A DNA stretch of 64,000 bases from Solirubrobacterales bacterium (GCA_019240115.1 JAFAYV010000056.1:1-64000), one strand, 5' to 3'. Shown: positions 42,724-53,059, numbered from the stretch's first letter. Notes: generated by a model from the letters alone, not told the origin. Program-made: numbers and translations.

Positions 42724-43478
42724 TCCGGGGACGCCTCGCCGGCAAGGCGGCGATCATCACCGGCGCCGGCAGCGGCTTCGGACGGGCCGCGGCACGCCGG
42801 TTCGTGGCCGAGGGCGCGCGCGTCGTCGTCGCGGATCTCAGCGCCGACGCGGCGCGCGAGACATGCGCCGGTCTCGGCGACGCGGCGGTCGCGGCGCACG
42901 TCGACGTCGCCGATCCGGACGCCGTGGCGCGGATGGTCGAGGTTGGGGTGCAGCGGCTCGGCTCGCTCGACGTCCTGTTCTCCAACGCGGGCGTGCCCGA
43001 GGCGGTGACCCCGCTGGCGAAGATCACCGTCGCCGAGTGGGACCGGATCATCGACGTCAACCTGAAGGCGCTGTTCCTCTGTGCCCAGGCGGCGGCGCCG
43101 GCGATGCGCGCGGGCGGCGGCGGCTCGATCATCGCCACCGGCTCGATCGCCGCGCGGCGGGCGCGGCCGGGCCTCGTCGCCTACGTCGCCTCCAAGGCGG
43201 GCGTCAACGGCCTCGCGCGGGCGCTCGCGCTCGAGCTCGCCCCCGACCGGATCCGCGTCAACGTCATCAACCCCGGACCGTCGGCGACCCCGATGCTGCA
43301 GGAGTTCCACTTCGCCGAGCCGGGGTCAGACGTGGTCGCCCAACTGAGCTCGCAGCTGCCGCTGGGGGCGACGATCGAACCCGACGACATCGCCTCGGCG
43401 GCCGTGTACCTCGCGAGCGACGAGGCGGCGCGGGTGACCGGTCTGATCATGAACGTCGACGCGGGTCGCGACCTGTAA
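42720..43478 (+). CDS. Short-chain dehydrogenase in the hyu operon
   Basis: The 252-residue protein overlaps HyuB by ATGA. It has TGAGSGFG, an Asp after beta-2 (VVVADLSADA, NAD-type), SNAG in place of NNAG, Ser in IATGSIAARR and YVASKAG, with LIMNVDAGRDL at the end. Translational coupling to HyuAB suggests it oxidises the alcohol precursor to the ketone that the carboxylase uses, as secondary-alcohol dehydrogenases do in acetophenone degradation. That step is inferred. Confidence 0.93.
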   Translation: MIRGRLAGKAAIITGAGSGFGRAAARRFVAEGARVVVADLSADAARETCAGLGDAAVAAHVDVADPDAVARMVEVGVQRLGSLDVLFSNAGVPEAVTPLAKITVAEWDRIIDVNLKALFLCAQAAAPAMRAGGGGSIIATGSIAARRARPGLVAYVASKAGVNGLARALALELAPDRIRVNVINPGPSATPMLQEFHFAEPGSDVVAQLSSQLPLGATIEPDDIASAAVYLASDEAARVTGLIMNVDAGRDL

Positions 43479-43524
43479 GCGCCTTCGTCGCGGTCGATCC
43501 GGCGACCCGGGAGGGGTTCGCGGG

Positions 43525-43779
43525 TCAGAGACGAGTCGCTTCGATCCAGCCGAGGGCGAGCTTGCGCAGGCGGCCCTGACGCACGCCCTCGCGGACCGCC
43601 TCCTCGAACGTGCCCTCGCGCCACCGCTCGGCCTGCACCGCCTCGGCCAGCTTGGCCTCGGACATCGGACCGATCTGCAGCAGGCGCCGCTCGAGCCGGC
43701 GCATGTCGGCCACGACCGTCGCCCGATGACGATCGGTCACGAGCGGATGGGCGGGATCGCGACTGCGATCATCGGTCAT
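43525..43779 (-). CDS. Small hypothetical protein, possible winged helix
   Basis: ATG 43779 gives 84 residues; the frame before it is not protein-like. MRRLERRLLQIGPMSEAKLA and RWREGTFEEAVREGVRQGRL, ending RKLALGWIEATRL, form four helices with a final strand, similar to the helix-turn-helix/wing layout. I do not recognise the family. It converges on the SDR gene and lies before the Lrp gene on the same strand, with a 130-bp gap. Confidence 0.55.
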   Translation of the reverse strand: MTDDRSRDPAHPLVTDRHRATVVADMRRLERRLLQIGPMSEAKLAEAVQAERWREGTFEEAVREGVRQGRLRKLALGWIEATRL

Positions 43780-43909
43780 GCGACACGCATACCATACGCC
43801 GATCCTCGCCGCCGACCCTCGGCCGCCGCAGACCATCGAGCTCAGGCTGACGATCGTCCCGCGCGTGTCGTTGCCGCCGCTCGGCGTTCGCCCGAGGTGG
43901 CGTCTCGGC

Positions 43910-44365
43910 TCAGGGCGGCGTCGGGCGGGTCCAGTGGTCGAGGACCATCAGCGTCTTGGTCGCCGTGACGCTGCCGACGCGGCGCACGACGTTGACGACC
44001 TCCTTGAGATGCGGGACGTCCTGCACCCGGATGCGCAGCAGCGCATCGGGATCGCCGGCGATCGTGAACACGTCGGAGACCTCGGGCACCCGGCTCAGGG
44101 CGGCGACGATGTCCTCGAGGTCGGTGTCACCGGAGAAGCGCAGTTCGGTGAACGCGTCGATCGTGGGGCCGATCTGGGCCTCATCCACCTCGATCGAGTA
44201 GCCGGTGATCACGCCCGTGCGCTCGAGGCGGTCGATCCGGCGCTTGACCGGCGCGGGGGAGAGGTTGACGTGCTCGGCGATGTCGGCGACCGTGCGTCGC
44301 GCGTTCTCGCGCAACAGCGCCAGGATCCGCCGGTCGACGTCGTCGATGGTGACGCGTTCCGCCAT
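43910..44365 (-). CDS. Lrp/AsnC-family regulator
   Basis: ATG 44365 gives 151 residues; the frame to 44629 is antisense to the next gene's leader and is not used. The N-terminal HTH is IDDVDRRILALLRENARRTV with LSPAPVKRRIDRLERTGVIT. The RAM ligand domain reads VPEVSDVFTIAGDPDALLRI and VNVVRRVGSVTATKTLMVLD. Lrp proteins sense amino acids or keto acids. It is divergent from the indolepyruvate oxidoreductase gene (178 bp between), which it very likely controls. Confidence 0.93.
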   Translation of the reverse strand: MAERVTIDDVDRRILALLRENARRTVADIAEHVNLSPAPVKRRIDRLERTGVITGYSIEVDEAQIGPTIDAFTELRFSGDTDLEDIVAALSRVPEVSDVFTIAGDPDALLRIRVQDVPHLKEVVNVVRRVGSVTATKTLMVLDHWTRPTPP

Positions 44366-44543
44366 CGGCGCGACGATACGTCGCTTCCGCGCGCCGCGCA
44401 ACTTTCCGCGCTCTGACCGGCATGTCGGCGCAGGTATCATGCGCGCTGTGAACGATTGCTGCGACATGCTTGCGCGGCCATCGGAGCGGTCAGAACATAT
44501 GGCGTCGGCGATCTGCCGTTGGGACCGGAAATCGGAGGGCCTC

Positions 44544-47500
44544 ATGAGCATCGCTGAGCTTGCGCATCCGCAGACCACGCTCGAGGACAAGTACACGGCC
44601 GAGTCGGGCCAGATCCTGATCAACGGCATCCAGGCGCTCGTCCGCCTGACGCTCGACCAGCGGCGCCTCGACGCCGGCCGCGGCTACGACACCGGCGTCT
44701 ACGTCAGCGGCTACCAGGGCTCGCCGCTCGCCGGCCTGGACCGCGAGTTCCAGCGCGCCCAGCGCCACCTCGCGCCCGCCGACGTCGTCTTCCAGCCCGC
44801 TGTCAACGAGGAGTTGGCCGCGACCGCGGTCGGCGGCACCCAGCTGCTGCATCAGCTCGCCGGCGCCCGCAAGGAGGGCGTGACCGGCTTCTGGTACGGC
44901 AAGAACCCGGGCTTCGATCGCGCCGCGGACGCGATCCGCCACGCCAATCTCTCGGGCACGCAGCCGCTCGGCGGCGTCGTGGCGCTCATCGGCGACGATC
45001 CGACGAGCAAGTCCTCGACGGTGCCGAGCTCGTGCGAGCCGATCTGCCGCAGCCTCGTCATGCCTCTGCTCGCGCCCGCCGACGTCGGCGACATCCTCCG
45101 CCTCGGACTGCACGCGGTCGCGATCTCGCGCTGCGCCGGCCTGTGGACGGGCCTCAAGCTCGTCGCCGACATCGCCGATGCCTCGGCGACGGTCGCCGCC
45201 GGCGTTGCCGCCGACGAGATCCCGGACCTCGGCGACACGGCGGCGCGCCAGGCGCCGGTCCTGCTGCCGCCCTCCAACCTCGACGCCGAGCTCGCGCTCA
45301 TGACCGACCGGCTCGAGCTCGTGCACGAGTACGCCCGGCGGACCGGCCTGAACCGGATCGACTTCGAGCCTGCGCGGCCCCGGATCGGGCTCGCCGCGGC
45401 GGGCTTGGGCTATGCGTCGCTGCAGCGCGCGCTCGCCGATCTCGGCTTCGACGCGGCGGCGCTCGACGCCGCGGGCATCAGGCTCATCCGCCTCGGCATG
45501 CCGTGGCCGATCGAGCGCGACGCTGCGCGCGACCTGTGCGCCGACCTCGAGACGGTGCTCGTCATCGAGGACAAGCTGCCGTTCGTCGAGACCCAGCTCA
45601 AGGAGGCGCTCTACCGCCAGCCGCACGAGCCGCTCATCGTCGGCAAGGAGGACGCCGACGGCCGCCCGCTGCTGTCGGCCCGCAGCGCCCTGACCGCCGA
45701 CGACGTCGCCGACGCGCTGGTGACGATTTTGCACCCGGGATCGATCCCCGACGTCTCGCGGCGGCGCCCCGGACCCGCACTCCCGGCTCCGGTCAACGGC
45801 GACGCCCGGCGCACGCCGTACTTCTGCTCGGGCTGCCCGCACAACGTCTCGACCCGGGCCACCGCCGACCAGCTGGTCGGGGTCGGCATCGGCTGCCATG
45901 CCATGGTGGTCGTCGACACCGCCGAGCGCCGGGGGCAGCGCCTCGGCATGACCCAGATGGGCGGTGAGGGCGTGCAGTGGCTCGGGCTGGCGCCGTTCTG
46001 CGCCGAGCCCCACTTCATCCAGAACATCGGCGACGGCACCTTCCACCATTCGGGCTCGCTCGCGATCCGGGCCGCGATCGCCGCCGGGGTCAACCTGACC
46101 TATCGCCTGCTCTACAACGACGCCGTCGCGATGACCGGCGGCCAGACCCCGGCCGGCAAGCTGCCGGTGCCGGCGCTGATCGACGAGCTCGCGACCGAGG
46201 GCGTCAAGCGCGTCATCGTCACCACCCCCGAGCCCGAGCGCTACCGCGGGGTGACGCTGAACCCGATCGCCGAGGTCCGCCATCGTGACGAGTTCGACGC
46301 CGCCCAGCGCGAGCTCGCGCAGATCGCCGGCGTCACCGTCCTGCTTCACGATGACCGCTGCGCGACCGAGAAGCGCCGCCTGCGCAAGCGCGGCAAGCTC
46401 GAGACCCCGCCGGAGCGCGTCTGGATCAACGAGCGCGTCTGCGAGGGCTGCGGTGACTGCGGCGAGCAGTCCTCGTGCCTGTCGGTGCAGCCGGTGCAGA
46501 CCGAGTTCGGGCGCAAGACCCGCATCCAGCAGAGCTCCTGCAATCAGGACAGGACCTGCCTGAAGGGGGATTGCCCGTCGTTCGTCATGGTCACCCCGAA
46601 GGATGGCGATGCGCCCCGACGCACCGCTCCCGCCCCGCCGACCGACCTCCCGCTCCCCGAGGTCCGCGTCGGCCCGGACGTGCTCGTCCGGATGCCCGGC
46701 GTCGGCGGCACCGGCGTCGTAACCGTCTCGGCGATCCTGCAGATGGCCGCGCATCTGCAGGGCGGCGCCGCCGCCGGACTCGAGCAGATCGGCCTCGCCC
46801 AGAAGGGCGGCCCGGTCGTCTCGGACCTGCGGATCGCCGACGCCGCGATCGCCGGCCAGCTGCGCGCCACCCGGCGCAGCGTCGACGTCCTGCTCGGCTT
46901 CGACCTGCTCGGCGCGGTCGCCGCCGATACCCTCGCCGCGCTCGACGACGCCCGCACGATCGCCGTGCTCAACGCCGATGTCACGCCGACCGCCGAGATG
47001 ATCACCGACCCCCGCGCGGCCATCCCCGAGAGCGAGCGGATGGTGCAGCGCGTCCGTCGTGCGACCCGGGGCGACGAACTCATCTCACTGCCGGCCGAGA
47101 CGATCGCCGAGACGCTGTTCGGCGATCACATGGCGGCCAACATGTTGATCGTCGGCGCCGCCTATCAGCACGGCTGCCTGCCGCTGCACCTCGAGGCGAT
47201 CGAGCGCGCGATCGAGCTCAACGGCGCCGCGGTGAAGACCACCCTCGCCGCGTTTGCGTGGGGCCGCGCCGCGGTCGCCGATCCCGCGGCGCTGCACGCC
47301 GCGCTCGCGGCCGCCGGTCCGGCGGCCGCCCGGCCCGCCGCGCAACCGCCGCCCCCGCAACCGTCCGCCGCCCCGGATTCCTTCAACGCGGTCGTCGCGC
47401 GCCGAGTCGCCGAGCTGACCGCCTACCAGAACGCCGCCTACGCCGCCGAATACGAGCGCGAGGTCCAGCGCGTCGCCGCGATCGAGCGCGAGCGCGCCGG

Positions 47501-48050
47501 CGACGGCTCCCAGGCGGTGGCGATCGCGTACGCCGAGGGCCTATACAAGCTCATGGCCTACAAGGACGAGTACGAGGTCGCCCGCCTGCACCTCGACACG
47601 ATCGAGCAGGCCAAGCGCGAGGCGGAGTTCGGGCCCGACGCCAAGGTCCAGATCCTGCTGCACCCGCCGGTCCTGCGCTCTCTGGGGATGAAGCGCAAGC
47701 TCGCGCTCGGCCGCTCGGCGCGGCCGCTGTTCGGCGCCCTGCACGGCGCCCGCGGGCTGCGCGGCACCGCGCTCGACCCGTTCGGGCGCACCGAGCTGCG
47801 CCGACTCGAGCGCGCGCTCGTCGGCGAGTACCGCGCGCTCGTTGAGCGGGCGCTCGGCCGCCTGAACGAGCGGACCCGCGCCCAGGTCACCGAGATCGCG
47901 CGCCTGCCCGACATGGTCCGCGGCTACGAGCAGATCAAGCTCGACAGCGTCGAGCGGATGCGCGAGCGCGCGCGCGAGCTCCAAGCCGATCTCGAGACCG
48001 CCGCGTCACGACTGCCCGAGGTTCCGGCGCTCGTCGTCACCCACGTCTGA
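44544..48050 (+). CDS. Fused indolepyruvate:ferredoxin oxidoreductase
   Basis: ATG 44544, after CGGAGGG, gives 1168 residues; the upstream frame is not conserved. The N-terminal pyrimidine-binding domain contains [20 protein letters not shown]. The TPP domain (~425-500) has [20 protein letters not shown] and [21 protein letters not shown] Cys-rich region at 633-680 ([13 protein letters not shown], then [15 protein letters not shown]) binds Fe-S. The gamma domain starts near 714 with [20 protein letters not shown], and a long C-terminal DUF6537-type region follows. The enzyme decarboxylates aryl-pyruvates to aryl-acetyl-CoA with ferredoxin, in aromatic or branched amino acid catabolism. Confidence 0.95.
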   Translation: MSIAELAHPQTTLEDKYTAESGQILINGIQALVRLTLDQRRLDAGRGYDTGVYVSGYQGSPLAGLDREFQRAQRHLAPADVVFQPAVNEELAATAVGGTQLLHQLAGARKEGVTGFWYGKNPGFDRAADAIRHANLSGTQPLGGVVALIGDDPTSKSSTVPSSCEPICRSLVMPLLAPADVGDILRLGLHAVAISRCAGLWTGLKLVADIADASATVAAGVAADEIPDLGDTAARQAPVLLPPSNLDAELALMTDRLELVHEYARRTGLNRIDFEPARPRIGLAAAGLGYASLQRALADLGFDAAALDAAGIRLIRLGMPWPIERDAARDLCADLETVLVIEDKLPFVETQLKEALYRQPHEPLIVGKEDADGRPLLSARSALTADDVADALVTILHPGSIPDVSRRRPGPALPAPVNGDARRTPYFCSGCPHNVSTRATADQLVGVGIGCHAMVVVDTAERRGQRLGMTQMGGEGVQWLGLAPFCAEPHFIQNIGDGTFHHSGSLAIRAAIAAGVNLTYRLLYNDAVAMTGGQTPAGKLPVPALIDELATEGVKRVIVTTPEPERYRGVTLNPIAEVRHRDEFDAAQRELAQIAGVTVLLHDDRCATEKRRLRKRGKLETPPERVWINERVCEGCGDCGEQSSCLSVQPVQTEFGRKTRIQQSSCNQDRTCLKGDCPSFVMVTPKDGDAPRRTAPAPPTDLPLPEVRVGPDVLVRMPGVGGTGVVTVSAILQMAAHLQGGAAAGLEQIGLAQKGGPVVSDLRIADAAIAGQLRATRRSVDVLLGFDLLGAVAADTLAALDDARTIAVLNADVTPTAEMITDPRAAIPESERMVQRVRRATRGDELISLPAETIAETLFGDHMAANMLIVGAAYQHGCLPLHLEAIERAIELNGAAVKTTLAAFAWGRAAVADPAALHAALAAAGPAAARPAAQPPPPQPSAAPDSFNAVVARRVAELTAYQNAAYAAEYEREVQRVAAIERERAGDGSQAVAIAYAEGLYKLMAYKDEYEVARLHLDTIEQAKREAEFGPDAKVQILLHPPVLRSLGMKRKLALGRSARPLFGALHGARGLRGTALDPFGRTELRRLERALVGEYRALVERALGRLNERTRAQVTEIARLPDMVRGYEQIKLDSVERMRERARELQADLETAASRLPEVPALVVTHV

Positions 48051-48842
48051 GCTCGCGGCCGCCTGCGCGCGGCGCATCCCGCTCAGCCAGTGCTCGTAGT
48101 CCTCGGCCTTGCGCTGGAAGTAGGTCGCCACCTCGGGGTGGGGGAGGATGAGGAAGCGCTCGTCGTCCAGCGCGCGCAGCGTCTCGGCGGCGACCGCGTC
48201 GGGGTCGAGCACCTCGCCGGCCGCGCGCACGACCCGGGCCCCGAGCGCGCCGAGCGCGTCGCGGTCCCCCGCGGCGAGCATCGCGGTGTCGACCCCCATC
48301 GGGCACAGGCAGCTGACCCGCAGCCCCCGGTCGCCGTAGGTGATCGACAGCCACTCGGCGAAGGCGACCGCGGCGTGCTTGGTCACCGAATAGGGCGCCG
48401 AGCCGATCTGGGTCAGCAGCCCGGCGGCCGAGGCGGTGACGACGAAGCAGCCCTCGCCCCGCTGCAGCCATCCCGGGAGCAGCAGCCGCGCGAGCAGCAC
48501 GTGCTGGCGGACGTTGACCGCGAACGCGAGATCCCAGGTCGCATCGGTGGTCTGCAGCGGATCGGAGCCGACGGCGACGCCCGCGTTGGCCAGGCAGACC
48601 CCGATCTCGCCGAGGCCATCGCGCGCGGCGGCGACCATCGCCTCGACCGCCGCCGGATCGGTGAGGTCGCAGGGGATCGCCAGGTGCCCTTCGCCGAGCG
48701 CCGACCGGGTCGCGTCGAGCTCGTCGGCGAGCACGTCGGTGAGGGCGACGCGCGCGCCCGCGCCGGCGCACGCGCGGGCGAGCGCCCGGCCGATCCCGCG
48801 CCCGGCGCCGGTCACCAGCACGGTGCGCCCGGCGAGCTGCAC
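48006..48842 (-). CDS. Short-chain dehydrogenase/reductase
   Basis: GTG 48842 gives 278 residues; the longer frame reads through the LuxR gene in another frame and is not used. It has [28 protein letters not shown] (Asp, NAD-type), an ANAG variant in [10 protein letters not shown], Ser in [12 protein letters not shown] and YSVTKH. The C terminus is long ([20 protein letters not shown]). It lies 5 bp after the LuxR stop and overlaps the end of the oxidoreductase gene by 45 bp antiparallel. Confidence 0.92.
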   Translation of the reverse strand: MQLAGRTVLVTGAGRGIGRALARACAGAGARVALTDVLADELDATRSALGEGHLAIPCDLTDPAAVEAMVAAARDGLGEIGVCLANAGVAVGSDPLQTTDATWDLAFAVNVRQHVLLARLLLPGWLQRGEGCFVVTASAAGLLTQIGSAPYSVTKHAAVAFAEWLSITYGDRGLRVSCLCPMGVDTAMLAAGDRDALGALGARVVRAAGEVLDPDAVAAETLRALDDERFLILPHPEVATYFQRKAEDYEHWLSGMRRAQAAASSDVGDDERRNLGQS

Positions 48843-48847
48843 GCGGC

Positions 48848-49501
48848 TCAGACGAGCAGGCCCATCGCCTGGGCGCGCCCGATCGCGTCGGCCCGGTTGC
48901 GAGCGTGGAGCTTGCGGTACAGCGCGCTGGCGTGCTGCTTGACCGTGTTCGGCGAAACGTGCAGGGTGCGCGCGATCTCGTCGTTGGTCGCGCCGTCGGC
49001 GAGCAGCTGGAGGATCTCGTGCTGACGATCGGTGAGCTCGTTCGCTCGACGCCCGGCGCGCGGGCGCGCGAGCTGTCCGCGGCTGGCCAGCCGAACCGCC
49101 TCGAGGATCTGCCGCGAGGGCCACGCCTTGCTGATGAAGCCACTCGCTCCCAGGCCGGCTACGGTGCGCGACGGCAGGTGGATGGCGGCGGTCAGCAGCA
49201 GGACGCGCGCCGCGGGCGCGGCGGCGCGGATCCCCAGGCATGCGGCCTCGGGGCCCGGTGGCCCGAGCTTGATGTCGACGAGCGCGATCGTCGGCGCCCG
49301 CCGCCCGGCCAGCGCGATCGCGCTCTCGGCGTCCCGCGCCGGAATGCAGCGCGCGATGGGTGGCGAGCCTCCGAGCATCAGCGCCAGCCCGTAGTGGACG
49401 AGCTCGTGCGGGGCGGCCACGAGTACCGTCGCCGCCCGCGGCAGCTCCGGCTCGGCAACGACTCCGCCGCCACCCCCCAGCGGCGCTGGTTCTCCTGCCA
49501 T
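48848..49501 (-). CDS. NarL/LuxR-type response regulator
   Basis: ATG 49501 (or GTG 49507) gives 217 residues. The receiver-like domain has [20 protein letters not shown] with the phospho-acceptor Asp, [20 protein letters not shown], and Lys in [16 protein letters not shown]. The output HTH is [20 protein letters not shown] with [20 protein letters not shown]. No sensor kinase is encoded nearby. The N-terminal DD pair of typical receivers is not evident ([13 protein letters not shown]), so it may be phosphorylation-independent. It precedes an SDR in the same operon. Confidence 0.9.
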   Translation of the reverse strand: MAGEPAPLGGGGGVVAEPELPRAATVLVAAPHELVHYGLALMLGGSPPIARCIPARDAESAIALAGRRAPTIALVDIKLGPPGPEAACLGIRAAAPAARVLLLTAAIHLPSRTVAGLGASGFISKAWPSRQILEAVRLASRGQLARPRAGRRANELTDRQHEILQLLADGATNDEIARTLHVSPNTVKQHASALYRKLHARNRADAIGRAQAMGLLV

Positions 49502-49520
49502 CCACACCTCGCGGTTCCAG

Positions 49521-49544
49521 ACCCTACTGACCAGTAAGTAGGGT
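49521..49544. promoter_or_regulatory. 24-bp palindromic operator before the LuxR-SDR operon
   Basis: The arms ACCCTACT-N-AC and GT-N-AGTAGGGT match in reverse complement over 20 of 24 positions around a CC/A centre. It lies 20 bp before the LuxR start, just downstream of the TetR gene (stop 49559). The ACT-N-AC-NN-GT-N-AGT core is of the size and form bound by TetR proteins. Confidence 0.7.
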
Positions 49545-49558
49545 ACCGGAGCGCCGGA

Positions 49559-50167
49559 TCAGACGGCGCCCTGAGCCACCGGATCGACCGCGATGCTCCG
49601 CATCGTGAAGCGCCAGAACGACTCGGCCACCTCGGCGGCGGTGCGCGACTCCGGGCGCAGCCACTGATACGTCCAGTTGCACATCCCGAGCACCGCCAGG
49701 GTCGTCATCTCCACGTCCTGGACGATGAACTCGCCGCTCTCCATGCCCGAGCGCACGACCTCGCGGACGATCGAGCGAAACCGGTCGCGCTTGGCGCGGA
49801 TCCGGGGCTTGAACTCGCGCGACAGCTCACGGTAGTGCTCGAAGGAGATCAGCAGGTGCCCGGGATGTGTCTCGGTCAGCGCGACCACGTCGCGCATCAG
49901 CCCCTCGAGCGCGGCGCTGTGGCTGGCAAAGCCCTCCCGCGCGCGCGCCTCGTGGCGGGAGAGCACGAGGTCGAGCATCTCGTCGTGGATCAGATAGAGG
50001 AGCTCGTGCTTGCTGCGGAAGTAGTAGTAGACGGTCGGCTTGGAGACGCCCACCGCGGCGGCGATGTCGTCGATCGTGGTGTTGTGATAGCCGGAGGCGT
50101 CGAAGCAGCGCGCGGCAGCGGCGAGGATCTCGCTGCGGCGATCGGTGTCGGCGCTCGTCCGCGGCAT
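49559..50167 (-). CDS. TetR/AcrR-family regulator (KstR2-like)
   Basis: The 202-residue protein has HTH sequence RRSEILAAAARCFDASGYHN with TTIDDIAAAVGVSKPTVYYY and FRSKHELLYLIHDEMLDLVL. The C-terminal domain (HPGHLLISFEHYRELSREFK, NWTYQWLRPESRTAAEVAES) matches the type that senses acyl-CoA thioesters of lipids or sterols (KstR2/FadR-like). It lies 9 bp after the 3-hydroxyacyl-CoA dehydrogenase gene, which supports such a ligand. A candidate operator lies downstream of it before the LuxR-SDR operon. Confidence 0.93.
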   Translation of the reverse strand: MPRTSADTDRRSEILAAAARCFDASGYHNTTIDDIAAAVGVSKPTVYYYFRSKHELLYLIHDEMLDLVLSRHEARAREGFASHSAALEGLMRDVVALTETHPGHLLISFEHYRELSREFKPRIRAKRDRFRSIVREVVRSGMESGEFIVQDVEMTTLAVLGMCNWTYQWLRPESRTAAEVAESFWRFTMRSIAVDPVAQGAV

Positions 50168-50176
50168 CGGTCCGCG

Positions 50177-51334
50177 TCAGCCGGACGTCGCGTGCCTGCG
50201 CCGCGCGGCCTCGTCGGGCCGCGCAAGGTAGTCGTGGAAGCCGCGGCCGGTCTTGCGCCCGAGCCGGCCGGCGGCCACCCGCCGCCGCAGCCCGTCGGCG
50301 GGGGCCAGGCGCGCGTCGCCCGGGTTGGCGGCGGCGAGCACCTCCTCGGCGGCGAGCGAGATGTCGAGGCCGATGAGGTCGAGCAGGGCCAGCGGGCCGA
50401 TCGGGTGCCCGCCGACGAGCGGCAGCAGCTCGTCGACCTCCTCCACGGTGAACAGGCCCTCGTCGACGGTCCGGACGGCGTCGTTGAGCATCGGGAAGAG
50501 CAGCCGGTTGACGATGAACCCGCTGCGATCGGCGGAGCGCACCGGGACCTTGCGCAGGCGTCGCGCCCACGCCGCCAGGGCGGCCACGGTCGCGTCCGGG
50601 AGCGACTCGGGCACGATCACCTCGACGAGGCGCATCGCCGCCACCGGACTGAAGAAGTGCAGCCCGGCGACGCGTTCGGGACACCGGGTGGCCGCCGCGA
50701 TCTCGGCGACGCGCAGCGACGAGGTGTTCGTCGTCAGCAGCGCGTCGGACGCGGTGATCTGCTCGAGCTCGGCGAACAGCTGCCGCTTGAGCGCGAGGTC
50801 CTCGGCGACCGACTCGATGACGAGACGATCGGCGATGCCGTCCGACGCGTCGGTGGCGATCGTCAGTCGCGCCGCCGCGGCGTCGGCCTGCGCCGCCGTC
50901 AACCGCTCGCGCGCCACCGCGCCGTCGAGATCGCGCCGGACCGCCGCTCGGGCGCGCTCGCCGGCGGCCGCCGAGCGGGCGAGCAGCGTCGTCGGCACCC
51001 CGGCGACGACCGCGACGTACGCGATCCCCGCGCCCATGAACCCGCTGCCCACGACCGTCACCCCGCCCTCGGGCTCGTCGTCCGAGGCCGGCGCGGCGCC
51101 GTCGACGGAGACCGACGCCCAGCTCGGCGGCGGCTCGCCGAGCAGCGCCTCGGCCTCGCCGCGCGTCAGGCCGGCGAGGATCGTGAGCGGCCCCTCGCGG
51201 TGGCGCGCGCCGAGACGCATCGCGAGGTCGATGTCGACGGCGGTGGCCACGCCGGCGGCGGCGAGCGCCACCGCGTCACGCAGCATCGGCGCCAGCACGC
51301 GCTCGCGCACCCTCGCCTCGGCGTCCGTGCCCAT
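50177..51334 (-). CDS. 3-Hydroxyacyl-CoA dehydrogenase with an extra N-terminal helical domain
   Basis: The 385-residue protein has the NAD-binding domain at about residues 90-270: VTVVGSGFMGAGIAYVAVVA, then TTNTSSLRVAEIAAATRCPE and GLHFFSPVAAMRLVEVIVPE with catalytic His and Glu. The 3HCDH C-terminal domain is at 275-370 (GFIVNRLLFPMLNDAVRTVD, GPLALLDLIGLDISLAAEEV). Before these, residues 1-65 (AVALAAAGVATAVDIDLAMR, GARHREGPLTILAGL) look like part of a second 3HCDH domain. It catalyses NAD-dependent oxidation of 3-hydroxyacyl-CoA in beta-oxidation. The paired TetR probably regulates it. Confidence 0.92.
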   Translation of the reverse strand: MGTDAEARVRERVLAPMLRDAVALAAAGVATAVDIDLAMRLGARHREGPLTILAGLTRGEAEALLGEPPPSWASVSVDGAAPASDDEPEGGVTVVGSGFMGAGIAYVAVVAGVPTTLLARSAAAGERARAAVRRDLDGAVARERLTAAQADAAAARLTIATDASDGIADRLVIESVAEDLALKRQLFAELEQITASDALLTTNTSSLRVAEIAAATRCPERVAGLHFFSPVAAMRLVEVIVPESLPDATVAALAAWARRLRKVPVRSADRSGFIVNRLLFPMLNDAVRTVDEGLFTVEEVDELLPLVGGHPIGPLALLDLIGLDISLAAEEVLAAANPGDARLAPADGLRRRVAAGRLGRKTGRGFHDYLARPDEAARRRHATSG

Positions 51335-51490
51335 CGCCCTCTCAGGCGCCCGCGCGCGTCATCCGCCTCGCCATCGTCCGGCGACGCTAGAAGCGCCGAC
51401 CGGCGCGGTCAAGCGCCAGCAGGCGGCTACGCACCACATCGGGCGTGTCGGACGGGCGGCAGACCGGCCGCGCTGCGATGATCGCGGCCC

Positions 51491-52312
51491 ATGGGCGACG
51501 CCGCGACCGACACCCCCGCTTCCGCCGACGACGAGCTGCACCGGTTCCGTCTCGCCGGCCGCGTCGCCATCGTCACCGGCGGCACGGGCGGGATCGGCAG
51601 CCGGATCTGCCAGGCGCTCGGCCGCGTCGGGGCGAGCGTCGTCGTCCACGGCCGCGACGAGCGACGGACCGGCGCCGTCTGCGACGGCCTACGCGCTGAG
51701 GGCATCGCCGCCGTCCCGGTGCTCGGCGACCTCACCCGCCTCACCGACGCCGACCGGCTCGCCGACGCAGCGCTCGCGGCCTTCTCCCGCGTCGATGTCC
51801 TGGTCACGACGGTCGGCGGCGGCGCCGGGTCCGCGCTGTATCCCGCCGAGTCCTACCCCGAGGACGAGTGGGATCGGATGCTCGACCTCAACCTCCGCGC
51901 CGCGCTGCTGCCGACCCAGGCCGCGGCGCGGGCGATGATCACCGGCGGGCGGGGCGGACGGGTGCTGCACCTCTCCTCGGTCCGCGGGCAGCTCGGCATC
52001 GACAACGGATTCTCGGCCTACGTGGCGGCCAAGGGCGCGCTCGACGCGCTGACCCGCCAGCAGGCGACCGAGTGGGCCAAGCACGGGATCACCGTCAACG
52101 CGATCTCGCCGACCTTCGTGGCCACCGAGCAGACGGCCGAGCTGCTCGCCGACGAGGACTTCCGCGCCGGCCTCGAGGAGCGCATCCCGTTGCATCGGAT
52201 CGCCGACACCGACGACATCGTGGGCGCGGCGCTGCTGCTCTGCACCGACGCGTCGTCGTTCATCACCGGGCAGGTCCTGACCCTCGACGGCGGGCTGACC
52301 GCCTGCCAGTGA
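51491..52312 (+). CDS. FabG-like short-chain dehydrogenase
   Basis: The 273-residue protein has a 20-residue N-terminal extension, then VAIVTGGTGGIGSRICQALG, VVVHGRDERRTGAVCDGLRA (Arg after beta-2, NADP-type), a TTVGGGAGS stretch where NNAG is usual, Ser in HLSSVRGQLG and YVAAKGA, ending VLTLDGGLTACQ. It starts divergent from the 3-hydroxyacyl-CoA dehydrogenase (156 bp between). It is followed at 28 bp by a cyclase-family hydrolase, which suggests a shared substrate. Confidence 0.93.
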   Translation: MGDAATDTPASADDELHRFRLAGRVAIVTGGTGGIGSRICQALGRVGASVVVHGRDERRTGAVCDGLRAEGIAAVPVLGDLTRLTDADRLADAALAAFSRVDVLVTTVGGGAGSALYPAESYPEDEWDRMLDLNLRAALLPTQAAARAMITGGRGGRVLHLSSVRGQLGIDNGFSAYVAAKGALDALTRQQATEWAKHGITVNAISPTFVATEQTAELLADEDFRAGLEERIPLHRIADTDDIVGAALLLCTDASSFITGQVLTLDGGLTACQ

Positions 52313-52339
52313 CATGCACCCGACCGAGGAGGCGACGCC

Positions 52340-53059
52340 GTGAGGCGCATCATCGATCTGTCCATGCCCGTGCACATGGACATGCTGACCTTCCCGCGCG
52401 TCCCCCCGCCGGCGATCACCGTCTACGAGAGCCACACCGACTTCGCCGATCGGATCGGCGCCAGCGAGTACGGCGTGACCTCGCTGACCGCGAGCTACCT
52501 GGTCGTCCAAAACGACCACGTCGGAACCCACCTCGACGCCCGCAAGCACATCGTTCCCGACGCCGGCGGCCCCGAGACGATCCCGCTCGAGTACTGCATC
52601 TCCGACGGGGTGCTGCTCGACTTCACCGCCAAGGACCCCGGCGAGGTGATCTCCGAGGACGATATCCGCCGCGAGCTCGATCGCATCGAGTACACGCTGC
52701 GGGAACGCGACATCGTCCTCAACCACACCGGCGCCGGCGCCTACAACACCGAGGAGCGCTACCGCACCGATCATCCCGGGATGAGCGCCGCCGCCACGCG
52801 GTGGCTGATCGGCCAGGGCGTGCGCCTGATGGGCGTCGACGCGATCACCTACGACCCCCCGGTATGGGCGATGTTCGAGAAACGGCTGTTCTGGGAGGCC
52901 CACCGCGTCATGTGGGACGAGGAGTACTGGCATCTCGAGAACCTCATGAACCTCGAGCAGATCGGACGTCCCCACGGGTTCCAGCTCTGTGTCCTGCCGG
53001 TCAAGTGGGTCGGTACGACCGCGGCCCCGGTGCGCGCGGTCGCGATCGTCGACGATTGA
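52340..53059 (+). CDS. Cyclase-family (PF04199, kynurenine formamidase-like) metal-dependent hydrolase
   Basis: GTG 52340 gives 239 residues. The metal motif HVGTHLDARKHI is the HxGTHxDxxxH signature, and VYESHTDFADRIGASEYGVT and GVDAITYDPPVWAMFEKRLF follow the family pattern. Members hydrolyse aryl formamides, ring imides or cyclic amides using Zn or Mn. There is a second family member (53110-54039) on the opposite strand, with different sequence, converging at 50 bp. The true substrate is unknown. Confidence 0.9.
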   Translation: MRRIIDLSMPVHMDMLTFPRVPPPAITVYESHTDFADRIGASEYGVTSLTASYLVVQNDHVGTHLDARKHIVPDAGGPETIPLEYCISDGVLLDFTAKDPGEVISEDDIRRELDRIEYTLRERDIVLNHTGAGAYNTEERYRTDHPGMSAAATRWLIGQGVRLMGVDAITYDPPVWAMFEKRLFWEAHRVMWDEEYWHLENLMNLEQIGRPHGFQLCVLPVKWVGTTAAPVRAVAIVDD

